Shown here: positions 6,219-13,413 of the stretch, piece by piece | Layout of the letters: each line of letters begins with the position of its first letter | How positions within the stretch are numbered: the first letter of the stretch is position 1 | Virus record (IMG/VR): IMGVR_UViG_3300027631_000067 | Span: 1-34,635 of that record | Strand: one strand, 5' to 3' | Origin: a virus | DNA length: 34,635 nucleotides | The notes under the pieces: model-generated | Database searches by the model: none | The model's input: the letters and a program-made list of their open reading frames with translations, nothing else | What the model was told of the DNA's origin: nothing | Position numbers and translations under genes: made by a program

Positions 6219-6413
6219 ATGGCAGACATTGCAAAATGCGAAGGACAAAAGGGTTTAATTAATTGTCCTTACAAAGAAAATTGCTACAGGTTTACTGCAA
6301 AAGCAGATGAACTATATCAGAGTTACTTTATGGAATTACCTTTGAAAGATGGTAAATGCGACCACTACTGGGGTAAGGATGGAGAAAAGATATGGAGTAC
6401 TAAACAAACATAG
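6219..6413 (+). CDS. Small Cys-rich protein, probable metal binding
   Basis: A 64-residue protein with Cys7, Cys16, Cys22, Cys47 and His49. The pattern KCEG...INCPYKENCYRF...KCDHYW is compact enough to hold a zinc ion. No enzyme motif is visible. As the first gene after the repeat-rich region it could be a regulator, but the function is not recognisable. Confidence 0.6.
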   Translation: MADIAKCEGQKGLINCPYKENCYRFTAKADELYQSYFMELPLKDGKCDHYWGKDGEKIWSTKQT

Positions 6414-6463
6414 TATTGATAACTTTTTTATTAATGTGAATAACTTTATTTTAATTTTATTTT

Positions 6464-6841
6464 ATGTTAGAGAAAGACTTACACAGGTTAGTTTGCGACT
6501 ACATACGTAAAATCTACCCATACGTTATATTCAGGACTGACTTTAGTTCAGGAATGAGAATGAGTATAGGAATGGCAAAGCGACACAAAGCATTGCAGTA
6601 TTCAAATGCTTATCCCGATTTATTTATAGCTGAACCAAAAGGAAACTATGCCGGACTATTCATAGAATTAAAAACAATTAATAATGTAGTATTTAAAAAG
6701 GATGGCACAATGAGAAAGAATGAACACCATCAAGAGCAAGAAGTAATGATGATGAAGTTAAGAGGCAAGGGTTACAAAGCAGAGTTTGGGCAAGGATTTG
6801 GACACACGATTAAAATAATAAACGAATATTTAAACCAATAA
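6464..6841 (+). CDS. VRR-NUC domain nuclease
   Basis: A 125-residue stand-alone VRR-NUC nuclease of the PD-(D/E)xK superfamily. Residues 50-54 (YPDLF) and 65-70 (LFIELK) give the catalytic PD (51-52) and Glu68/Lys70. The HHQEQ segment at about 88-92 precedes a helix and GYKAEFGQGF, also typical. Such phage enzymes are thought to act on branched or damaged DNA, for example resolving junctions before packaging. The gene is followed 2 bases later by the SSB-like gene, consistent with a replication-repair role. Confidence 0.85.
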   Translation: MLEKDLHRLVCDYIRKIYPYVIFRTDFSSGMRMSIGMAKRHKALQYSNAYPDLFIAEPKGNYAGLFIELKTINNVVFKKDGTMRKNEHHQEQEVMMMKLRGKGYKAEFGQGFGHTIKIINEYLNQ

Positions 6842-6843
6842 AA

Positions 6844-7113
6844 ATGAGCAACGAAAAAAAACAACCCATCAGATTAGGAAGCGGTAAAAAGATTAACGAA
6901 ACTTTCCTAAGTTCAAGCCTATGTATTACAGATGCACTAGAGCATTCATACGAATACAATGGAAAGAAATATGTTAAAGTTAATATCAGTATTTATGCAG
7001 AATCTGACCAATATGGTAAAAATGTAAAGATAACTTTGAATGACTTTGAACCAAAAGCAAAGGTAGAAACTAACCCAATTAATATAAATACAAAAAGTGA
7101 CCTCCCGTTTTAA
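6844..7113 (+). CDS. Probable small single-stranded DNA-binding protein
   Basis: An 89-residue protein with a beta-rich core (residues ~22-66, including YNGKKYVKVNISIYAES and VKITLNDFE). The C-terminus, SDLPF, is like the acidic D-x-P-F tip by which bacterial SSB recruits partners. I cannot show an OB fold from sequence alone, but size, tail and position between a VRR-NUC nuclease and an HNH protein fit a phage SSB. No other SSB candidate is visible. The stop overlaps the next ATG by one base. Confidence 0.55.
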   Translation: MSNEKKQPIRLGSGKKINETFLSSSLCITDALEHSYEYNGKKYVKVNISIYAESDQYGKNVKITLNDFEPKAKVETNPININTKSDLPF

Positions 7114-7385
7114 TGAAAAAATATACCAAAGAGTATTTTAAGTATTTTGGATATGGTATAGAAGATTTTGTTCCTTGTGAGGTATGCGGTAGTAAAGCGG
7201 TTGACATTGCGCATATAGTAGCACAATCTAAATTTGGCAGTAAAAGAAAGGATGAGCAAGATTTAATAACTAACATTGTCGGAATTTGTCGAACTTGTCA
7301 TTATGACTATGATTTTAAAAATAGATGGACAGTTGAAGAAATGACTGAAATACATTTGAACTTTTTAAAGAAAAATAAAATATGA
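7113..7385 (+). CDS. HNH-type nuclease
   Basis: A 90-residue protein with the beta-beta-alpha metal pattern of HNH endonucleases: CEVC at 22-25, DIAHI at 31-35 (His34), NIVGIC at 54-59 (Asn54), and CRTCH at 59-63 with a second zinc knuckle. It is not next to TerS, so a packaging role is less certain than for HK97-type HNH proteins. It may nick DNA in replication or be a relict homing enzyme. The stop overlaps the next gene's ATG (ATG at 7382). Confidence 0.8.
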   Translation: MKKYTKEYFKYFGYGIEDFVPCEVCGSKAVDIAHIVAQSKFGSKRKDEQDLITNIVGICRTCHYDYDFKNRWTVEEMTEIHLNFLKKNKI

Positions 7386-7561
7386 AATTATTAGACGATA
7401 TAAATGCAGACTTACAAAAGCGCATCGACAAAGGGATTAAGACCTACGGAACCACACTAGATGATGCTAATTTAAATAAAGAAGAATTGCTAAATCATTT
7501 ATACGAGGAATTACTTGATTCAATATTTTATATAAAGAAATTAATTAATGATAAAAGTTGA
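7382..7561 (+). CDS. MazG-like small protein, 59 aa
   Basis: ATG at 7382 (overlapping the HNH stop) to TGA at 7559-7561 encodes 59 residues. The pattern KRIDKGIKTYGTTL followed by an acidic helix HLYEELLDSIFYIKKL resembles small phage proteins related to MazG-type nucleotide pyrophosphohydrolases. In these, KGxxTYGxxL precedes a YEExLD helix. The product is shorter than a full MazG domain and may work as an oligomer. It overlaps the next gene by 14 bases, as in a coupled operon. Confidence 0.55.
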   Translation: MKLLDDINADLQKRIDKGIKTYGTTLDDANLNKEELLNHLYEELLDSIFYIKKLINDKS

Positions 7562-7751
7562 TATTTTAATAATTAATAAATTTATAAAAAAGGCTAAAGA
7601 TTTAAATAAAGGAATAAAAAAACTTTATATTAACCCTATACATTTAAAATTGATTCCTTATAAAAGTTATAAAAATGGGAATATTAAATATAAGGGATTA
7701 GAAATTATTACAGATGAGTATGTTAATATTGAAAATATATATTTTAAATAA
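7548..7751 (+). CDS. Unknown basic protein, 67 aa
   Basis: A 67-residue, Lys/Ile-rich protein (INKFIKKAKDLNKGIKKLYI) with a predicted helix then strands. No family is recognised. It lies in tight array between the MazG-like gene and the ParB-methyltransferase gene. Confidence 0.5.
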   Translation: MIKVDILIINKFIKKAKDLNKGIKKLYINPIHLKLIPYKSYKNGNIKYKGLEIITDEYVNIENIYFK

Positions 7752-7759
7752 ATTAATCA

Positions 7760-9292
7760 ATGATAAAAGTTAAGGTAGATAAAGTAAAAAGCAACCCAAA
7801 GAATCCAAGATTAATAAAGGATGAAAAGTTTAAAAAACTTGTAAAGTCTATTAAGGATTTCCCTGAAATGGAATCAGTACGACCTATTGTAGTAAATAAA
7901 GATATGGTTATATTGGGTGGTAATATGCGTTATAAAGCTATGATTGAATGCGGATATAAGGAAGTTAATGTTGAAGTAGTTGACTGGTCTGAACAAAAAC
8001 AAAATGAATTTATTATTAAAGATAATTTAGGATATGGCGAATGGTCTTGGGATGACATTGCAAACGAATGGGATATGGAGCAGTTAGAAGGATGGGGAAT
8101 GGATTTACCTGTATTTGATTATAAAGAAATAGAAGCAGAAGAAGATGACTTTGATGTGCCGGATGGTGGAATTGAAACTGATATTGTATTAGGAGATTTA
8201 TTTGAGATTGGAGAGCATAGATTATTATGCGGAGATTCAACTGATAGCGATTCAGTAGCAAAATTAATGAATGGTCAGAAGGCTGATATGGCACACAATG
8301 ACCCACCATATGGAATGAAGAAAGAAAAGCAAGGAGTATTAAATGATAATCTTAATTATAGTGATTTATTAAATTTTAATAGAGAATGGATTGGCTTACA
8401 ATTTTTGCATCTTAAAGAAAACGGAAGTTGGTATTGTTGGGGTATTGATGAACCACTTATGGATATTTATAGTGAGATATTAAAGCCATATATTGCAGAA
8501 CAAAAAGCAACATTTAGAAATTTAATTACTTGGGATAAAGGACACGGACAAGGTCAAAATTCAGATAATACCAGGAGTTATGCAATAGCAGATGAAAAAT
8601 GTTTATTTGCTATGATGGGAGTGCAAGGATTTAATAATAATGCAGATAATTATTTTGATAAATGGGAAACAATAAGAGTATATTTAGAACAAGAAATAAA
8701 AAAACTAAATGAATCCGATGGCAAAATTGCAACCGCTTTAGGTTACAAAGATGGAAGAACTGTAAACCATTGGTGGAGTAAATCACAATGGAATTTTCCA
8801 ACAAAAGAAAATTATGTAGCATTAAAAGAATATAGTAAAACTAAAAACATAGATGCTTTTAAAAAGGAATACGAAGAACTTAAAAAGGAATACGAAGAAC
8901 TTAAAAAGGAATACGAAGAACTTAAAAAGGAATATTATTCAACACGAGCATATTTTAATAATATACACGATAATTTTAATAATGTTTGGAAGTTTGAAAG
9001 GCATTTGCGACAAGGAGATGAAGGAGGACACGCAACACCTAAACCAATTTCATTATGTGAAAGAGCAATTAAATCAAGTTGCCCAGATAAAGGATTAGTT
9101 TTAGATGTATTTCTTGGTAGCGGTTCAACAATGGTAGCTGCTAATCAACTTAATCGCAAATGTTACGGTATTGAACTTGACCCTAAGTATTGCCAAGTGA
9201 TAGTAACTAGAATGCTTAAACTTGACCCAACATTAACCATTAAAAGAAATGGTATTGATGAAACGCAAAAATGGTTAGATGAACAAATGTAA
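7760..9292 (+). CDS. ParB-like domain fused to N4/N6 DNA methyltransferase
   Basis: A 510-residue fusion. Residues ~1-85 form a ParB/Srx-like domain (KSNPKNPRLI; VILGGNMRYKAMIECG at 50-65). A methyltransferase follows with catalytic DPPY at 181-184 and a C-terminal SAM-binding motif FLGSGST near 451-457, then CYGIELDPKYC. DPPY before FxGxG is the beta-class order, so the product is N4-methylcytosine or N6-methyladenine. Between them sits an insertion with KKEYEEL heptads (368-391). Such ParB-MTase fusions are common on phages and are thought to protect DNA from restriction. No cognate endonuclease is adjacent. It overlaps the next gene by 14 bases. Confidence 0.92.
   Translation: MIKVKVDKVKSNPKNPRLIKDEKFKKLVKSIKDFPEMESVRPIVVNKDMVILGGNMRYKAMIECGYKEVNVEVVDWSEQKQNEFIIKDNLGYGEWSWDDIANEWDMEQLEGWGMDLPVFDYKEIEAEEDDFDVPDGGIETDIVLGDLFEIGEHRLLCGDSTDSDSVAKLMNGQKADMAHNDPPYGMKKEKQGVLNDNLNYSDLLNFNREWIGLQFLHLKENGSWYCWGIDEPLMDIYSEILKPYIAEQKATFRNLITWDKGHGQGQNSDNTRSYAIADEKCLFAMMGVQGFNNNADNYFDKWETIRVYLEQEIKKLNESDGKIATALGYKDGRTVNHWWSKSQWNFPTKENYVALKEYSKTKNIDAFKKEYEELKKEYEELKKEYEELKKEYYSTRAYFNNIHDNFNNVWKFERHLRQGDEGGHATPKPISLCERAIKSSCPDKGLVLDVFLGSGSTMVAANQLNRKCYGIELDPKYCQVIVTRMLKLDPTLTIKRNGIDETQKWLDEQM
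8861..8934 (+). repeat. 21-bp tandem repeat, 3.5 copies (KKEYEEL heptad)
   Basis: Identical 21-base units begin at 8861, 8882 and 8903, with an 11-base partial copy at 8924-8934. Each unit encodes the heptad KKEYEEL, giving a short charged coiled coil inside the methyltransferase. Perfect identity at the DNA level indicates recent expansion by slippage. Copy-number change keeps the reading frame and alters only linker length. Confidence 0.95.
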
Positions 9293-9791
9293 TGATATAG
9301 TACTAGAGATATACAACCATCCTGACCTTATAAAAGCGATAAGCAAGACAAAGCCTGAATCAATACAAGACGATTTAAGACAAGAAATAGCAGTTAGCTT
9401 ACTACTTCAGCCTTGTGATAAGATATCAGCCCTATTCGCCTCTAATAACTTATTAAGGTATGCAATCAAGATATGTTGGTTTATGGCTACTTCTAAGACA
9501 AGTGAATTCTATTATAAATATAAAAAAAGTGATTTATTAAAGGCAGTTGAGTATTTTAATAGTCAATTAGATTTACCTACGATTCCTGAGAGTTTAGCAG
9601 TTGAGGCAGCAAAAGCGCTCACAAAAAATAACATAGACATAGAAACAGACCACGAAATAAGAATATTTAATAAATACGTAGAACTAGGCAGCAATAGAAA
9701 AGTAGCAGAGTATTACGGAATACCAGTTAATCACGTTTGTAATATTACTAACAAAGTAAAAAAAGAATTAAGATGTTTATTATACCAATAG
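9279..9791 (+). CDS. Sigma-like helix-turn-helix protein, 170 aa
   Basis: A 170-residue all-helical protein. An N-terminal acidic helix pair (DDLRQEIAVSLLL, then LLRYAIKICWFMA) recalls sigma region 2. The C-terminal segment (NRKVAEYYGIPVNHVCNITNKVKKEL, about 139-164) reads as a helix-turn-helix like sigma region 4. It could be a phage transcription factor switching on late genes, which begin shortly downstream. The match is weak and a TerS-like HTH is an alternative. Confidence 0.5.
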   Translation: MNKCNDIVLEIYNHPDLIKAISKTKPESIQDDLRQEIAVSLLLQPCDKISALFASNNLLRYAIKICWFMATSKTSEFYYKYKKSDLLKAVEYFNSQLDLPTIPESLAVEAAKALTKNNIDIETDHEIRIFNKYVELGSNRKVAEYYGIPVNHVCNITNKVKKELRCLLYQ

Positions 9792-10012
9792 CAGCATTTA
9801 CATTTGCTTATTATTTCATTAATGTATTTAATGGGCATATCATACTAAAGCGCATATTCAAAATACCTTTAGTAAAAAGATTAAAACCCTTTGACTGCAT
9901 TCAATGTTTAACAGTATGGAGTGCTTTATTATTTACCTTTTTACCAATACATACAGTAGAATTAATAGCAATAATATTCGGAGCAGGGTTTATATCAATT
10001 AAAATAAAATAG
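9773..10012 (+). CDS. Small membrane protein with CxxC motif
   Basis: A 79-residue protein with a hydrophobic N-terminal helix (FIIPIAAFTFAYYFINVF), a basic loop, then PFDCIQCLTVWSALL (Cys42, Cys45), and a last hydrophobic helix to the C-terminus. The PFxCxxCxxxW pattern between membrane segments resembles DUF1360-type small phage membrane proteins. It overlaps the preceding gene by 19 bases. Its stop codon TAG overlaps the first bases of the tRNA-like element. Confidence 0.6.
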   Translation: MFIIPIAAFTFAYYFINVFNGHIILKRIFKIPLVKRLKPFDCIQCLTVWSALLFTFLPIHTVELIAIIFGAGFISIKIK

Positions 10013-10114
10013 TCAGGTGGCGGAATTGGTAAACGCAAGTATACCGTAGCAACTATGGTCGGAGGGTACTTATAGTACAAGGTTGCATTGCAGGTTCGAA
10101 TCCTGCCTTGACTA
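10011..10114 (+). tRNA. tRNA-Leu-like element with abnormal centre
   Basis: A 7-bp acceptor stem pairs 10011-10017 with 10107-10113 (one G-T). A Leu-type D arm (GCG at 10020-10022, CGC at 10034-10036, loop GAATTGGTAAA) and a canonical T arm (GCAGG/CCTGC around TTCGAAT, 10090-10106) are clear. CCA is not encoded. The centre (10037-10089) is 53 nt, longer than in a type II tRNA. A hairpin at 10043-10059 (ACCGTAG/CTATGGT) shows CAA, a Leu anticodon, at its tip, but without U33 and after a 6-nt linker. GTACT/AGTAC at 10066-10078 could be the variable arm. It may be an aberrant tRNA, a pseudo-tRNA or a tRNA mimic. Confidence 0.55.
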
Positions 10115-10136
10115 CTAAAACATACAAAAGCAGTAA

Positions 10137-11132
10137 ATGAACATAATAGGAGTAACACATAAAGAATCAGGATGCGGATATCACAGAGTAATGTTACCAC
10201 TTGCTTTTATGAATGACATAAAGGGCTATGTAACCAATTATATAACAGAAGATAAGACTGATGATTGGGATTTATTACTCTATAATAGGATATGCCAATA
10301 CGATATAAATTGGAACAAAACTAAGGAATTACTTGGATGTCAAGTAGTTATGGATATTGATGACCATTGGCAACTACCACTTAACCATCTTTATTATAAT
10401 ACTTACCAGGATATAGCTGAAAGGATTGAAAGGAATTTAATGCAGGCTGATTTGGTTACGGTTACTAATTCTAATTTATTGAATAAAGTAAAGCAATTTA
10501 ATGATAATGTAATTGTAATGCCTAATGCCTTACCCTATGGATTGAATCAGTTTAACGATACTAAAGTTAAGTCTGATAAAGTAAGATTGTTTTGGTGTGG
10601 GAGCATTAGCCACGATAACGATATTAAGATATTAAAAGAACCGTTAAAAAGGTTACAAGGTAGAAAGGATATTCAAATGGTAATGGGTGGATATAATGAT
10701 AGCGATGCTTATACTAAGTCAATATGGGATAAAATGTTTTCTATGTTTACTGGTAATTTGCCATCAATAAAATTACATTCAGCTAGTCCTACTCAGTATA
10801 TGGATATGTATAACTATGCCGATATTGTATTGATACCTTTAGAAGATTCAGAATGGCACGCTTGCAAAAGCAATTTAAAAATATTAGAAGCAGCAGCAAA
10901 AAGATTGCCGGTCATTTGTTCAAACGTAGCACCTTATAATATGGATGTAGATGCACCTGTATTATGGGTAAACAATCAAAAGGACTGGTTCAGGTATATT
11001 AATTTATTAACTAACAACCCAAGCCTAAGGGAAAATTTAGGCAATGAACTATATGCGTGGGCGACCAAAAGGTACAACTTCAAAGAAATTAATCAACAAC
11101 GATACGATGCCTACAAAAGCATTATTAGTTGA
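10137..11132 (+). CDS. GT4-like glycosyltransferase
   Basis: A 331-residue GT-B-fold glycosyltransferase. The N-terminal half has a VTHKESGCGYHRVMLPL loop and DIDDHWQLP near residue 80. The C-terminal half shows LFWCGSISHDNDI and the donor-binding region YADIVLIPLEDSEWHACKSN, then LKILEAAAKRLPVI. It transfers a sugar from an activated donor, but the acceptor is unknown: modified phage DNA, virion protein or a host surface molecule are all possible. A SAM methyltransferase two genes on suggests a small modification cassette. The 3' end overlaps the next gene. Confidence 0.85.
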   Translation: MNIIGVTHKESGCGYHRVMLPLAFMNDIKGYVTNYITEDKTDDWDLLLYNRICQYDINWNKTKELLGCQVVMDIDDHWQLPLNHLYYNTYQDIAERIERNLMQADLVTVTNSNLLNKVKQFNDNVIVMPNALPYGLNQFNDTKVKSDKVRLFWCGSISHDNDIKILKEPLKRLQGRKDIQMVMGGYNDSDAYTKSIWDKMFSMFTGNLPSIKLHSASPTQYMDMYNYADIVLIPLEDSEWHACKSNLKILEAAAKRLPVICSNVAPYNMDVDAPVLWVNNQKDWFRYINLLTNNPSLRENLGNELYAWATKRYNFKEINQQRYDAYKSIIS

Positions 11133-11340
11133 TAAAAATGAAATATTTGATAAGCACAGACATTACTACGACTTCTATCATAGGACTGGAGAAATAGTAA
11201 ACTTTCATCACGATGTACAGGTAGAACTACTAAATGAATATCGTAGAGTAAAGGATGCTTATTATCATTATAACAATAATTGTAATGTTTGCGTAATTGA
11301 TTTTTTAAACCTAATATATAGATGGTATGATAACAACTAA
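11044..11340 (+). CDS. Unknown protein with AT-hook-like N-terminus
   Basis: A 98-residue protein starting inside the glycosyltransferase gene. From Met4 the sequence MRGRPKGTTSKK is an AT-hook-like RGRP motif of the kind that opens many phage DNA-binding proteins. The rest (HRHYYDFYHRTGEIVNFHHD, then LLNEYRRVKDAYYHY) is aromatic- and His-rich and unassigned. Starts at 11044, 11053 or 11107 are possible. The AT-hook favours one of the first two, giving an 80-89 base overlap coding in two frames. Confidence 0.55.
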   Translation: MNYMRGRPKGTTSKKLINNDTMPTKALLVDKNEIFDKHRHYYDFYHRTGEIVNFHHDVQVELLNEYRRVKDAYYHYNNNCNVCVIDFLNLIYRWYDNN

Positions 11341-11857
11341 AGAATTCCTAGAGAAAGAATTGGAGTGGGGTATTAGTTTTGCTAATCCTAGTTTTAAGAA
11401 CTTAGCAAGTGTAACTGCTAAACAATTTACAGACTTACCAATTAAAACAGTAATGGACTTCGGTGCAGGTACTGGAGTTTATTCCGATGCCTTTCACAAT
11501 GAGGGGTATGAAACCTTTGTTTATGAAATATGGGATGAGCATAAGGTTTATATCAAAGAGAATGCGCCACATCTTAATTTAATTGATAAGCCTATTACAA
11601 CCGATTTAATGGCATTCATTGAAGTAGCTGAGCATATGACCGATAAAGAGATTCTAAGCCTATTTAAGACCGTTAAACCTACTTATGTACTATTTAGTTC
11701 AACGAGTGAGAAAACGGACTATGATGAACAATGGGGGCATATAAACGTAAAGCAACAAGCCGAATGGATAGCAATGTTTAAAAAGATGGGTTATGAATTA
11801 GACAGGCATTTATTTAACCCTACATCTTGGAGTAAATTATTTAAATTATGTCTTTAG
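11327..11857 (+). CDS. Class I SAM-dependent methyltransferase
   Basis: A 176-residue methyltransferase with motif I MDFGAGTG at 43-50, an acidic strand end (YEIWDEH) and a motif IV-like FIEVAEHMTD near residue 100-110, the layout of small-molecule or sugar/protein methyltransferases. It lacks NPPY or PCQ motifs, so it is not a typical DNA methyltransferase. It lies two genes after the glycosyltransferase, suggesting they modify the same substrate. It overlaps neighbours by 14 and 10 bases. Confidence 0.8.
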   Translation: MITTKEFLEKELEWGISFANPSFKNLASVTAKQFTDLPIKTVMDFGAGTGVYSDAFHNEGYETFVYEIWDEHKVYIKENAPHLNLIDKPITTDLMAFIEVAEHMTDKEILSLFKTVKPTYVLFSSTSEKTDYDEQWGHINVKQQAEWIAMFKKMGYELDRHLFNPTSWSKLFKLCL

Positions 11858-12231
11858 AAAAACAACCACACGGAGGATATTTAAATAGATATGAGAAAGG
11901 TGCAGCCTGGAAAGGGAATCGTAACGGCAGACCTAGAAAGTATATCACAGAACTTGCACCATACGGATATAAGAATGCTCAAGTAATGGATTGCATTCAG
12001 GTATTAATGGCAATGACAGTTGAAGAACTTAAAGCGGTATGGGATAACAAAGAAAGCACAATACTTGAAAAGACTTTGGCTAATGCCTTAATTAAATCAA
12101 TGGCTAAGGGTTCTTTGTATTCCGTAGATACTTTACTATCAAGGGTATATGGTAAACCAAAAGAAACTACTGCAGTTACACAGGATAGTAAAATAGAAGT
12201 AGTATTTGTTAAGGGCAAAACTATATTATGA
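11848..12231 (+). CDS. terS: Terminase small subunit (probable)
   Basis: A 127-residue protein directly upstream of, and overlapping by 4 bases (ATGA), the large terminase gene. The basic N-terminus (WKGNRNGRPRKYITEL, residues 21-36) is typical of DUF5681-like proteins that open phage packaging modules. A helical middle (EKTLANALIKSMAKGSLYSV) and SRVYGKPKE follow. It would recognise the packaging site and activate TerL. The assignment rests on position and this motif. Confidence 0.75.
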   Translation: MSLEKQPHGGYLNRYEKGAAWKGNRNGRPRKYITELAPYGYKNAQVMDCIQVLMAMTVEELKAVWDNKESTILEKTLANALIKSMAKGSLYSVDTLLSRVYGKPKETTAVTQDSKIEVVFVKGKTIL

Positions 12232-13382
12232 TTTTAGAGTTACCAGAAGCGCATAAAAATCAAATTAAAATACTTGAATCAAATGCAAGGTTTAGAGTTG
12301 TTATGTGCGGAAGGAGATTTGGTAAATCAGAACTATCACAAGTTGAGATTATAAGCAATGCCATTTTAGGTATGAAGGTTGCCTATATTACACCTACCTA
12401 TAAACTAGCTAAAACATTCTTTGAGAAACTTATCCAATGCGTACCTTTTGAAAATAACAAAAGCGATTTAACGATACACTTTCCCAATATGGGAACTGTA
12501 GAATTCTTTACCGGCGAAAGGCTAGATAACTTAAGAGGTCGTAAATTTCATTTAGTAGTTATAGATGAAGCTAGTTTTATATCAGACTTACAAGATGGAT
12601 GGCTAAATTCAATTAGACCTACCTTAACAGATTATCAAGGCAGAGCATTATTCTTATCTACACCTAGAGGAAAGAATTATTTTTATTCCCTTTATATGAA
12701 AGGTGGGCAAAGAGATTGGGAGAGTTTTAAATTTACTACATACGACAATCCGTACATAAAAACTTCAGAGATTAACGATGCAAAAGCGCAATTACCCAGT
12801 TCAGTATTTGAGCAGGAGTATATGGCTAACCCTATGGAGAATGCAGCTAATCCATTTGGTGCTGAACACATTACAAAATGTACTTGCTATTTAAGTTCAA
12901 ATGAAGCAATGTATTATGGTATAGATTTGGCTAAGTCATTTGACTGGACAGTTATTATAGGACTAGATAGCGATGGTAAGGTTTGCCACTTTGATAGATT
13001 TCAAAAGGATTGGCTACAAACTAAAGAAACTATTAAACAGATACGAAAGCATAAACATATTTTTATTGATAGTACAGGAGTAGGCGATGCAATAGTTGAG
13101 GACTTACAAAAGTACTTTAATGATATGACAGGTTTTAAGTACACATCAACCAGTAAGCAGCAACTTATGGAAAGTCTTGCTTCATCAATTCATAAAAAAG
13201 AAATAGGATTCCCTGAAGGTGCAATCAAAGACGAATTAGAAATATTTGAATATTTGTTTACTTCAACAGGGGTAAGGTATTCAGCACCTGCAGGATTCCA
13301 CGATGACTGTGTAAATGCTTTGGCTTTAGCTAATAAATGCCGGATTGAGAACAGAGGAAGCGGTCAATACCACTTCATTTAA
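12228..13382 (+). CDS. terL: Terminase large subunit
   Basis: A 384-residue complete TerL, the motor that pumps DNA into the prohead and cuts the concatemer. The ATPase domain has Walker A CGRRFGKS (27-34), Walker B LVVIDEAS (109-116, Asp113/Glu114) and coupling motif STPRG (144-148). The RNase H-like nuclease has GIDLAKSFDW (Asp233), FIDSTGVGD (Asp281) and FHDDCVNALAL (Asp359/Asp360). All catalytic acids are present. The packaging type (cos, pac) cannot be told from the sequence; closure of the contig would fit cos, pac or terminal repeats. Confidence 0.97.
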   Translation: MILELPEAHKNQIKILESNARFRVVMCGRRFGKSELSQVEIISNAILGMKVAYITPTYKLAKTFFEKLIQCVPFENNKSDLTIHFPNMGTVEFFTGERLDNLRGRKFHLVVIDEASFISDLQDGWLNSIRPTLTDYQGRALFLSTPRGKNYFYSLYMKGGQRDWESFKFTTYDNPYIKTSEINDAKAQLPSSVFEQEYMANPMENAANPFGAEHITKCTCYLSSNEAMYYGIDLAKSFDWTVIIGLDSDGKVCHFDRFQKDWLQTKETIKQIRKHKHIFIDSTGVGDAIVEDLQKYFNDMTGFKYTSTSKQQLMESLASSIHKKEIGFPEGAIKDELEIFEYLFTSTGVRYSAPAGFHDDCVNALALANKCRIENRGSGQYHFI

Positions 13383-13413
13383 TTACATTTTACAAAAACT
13401 TATATAATAGATT

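Noticed and set aside
8016-8309. A 97-codon - strand frame opposite the ParB-methyltransferase
   Set aside because: Low-complexity His/Gln/Leu translation opposite a conserved DPPY-containing gene; an antisense shadow.
8861-8934. CRISPR-like array
   Set aside because: The repeats are directly adjacent with no spacers and encode a coiled coil in frame.
8853-9098. An 81-codon + strand frame with three identical KNLKRNT repeats
   Set aside because: It is the shifted reading of the KKEYEEL tandem repeat inside the methyltransferase, which has intact motifs on both sides.
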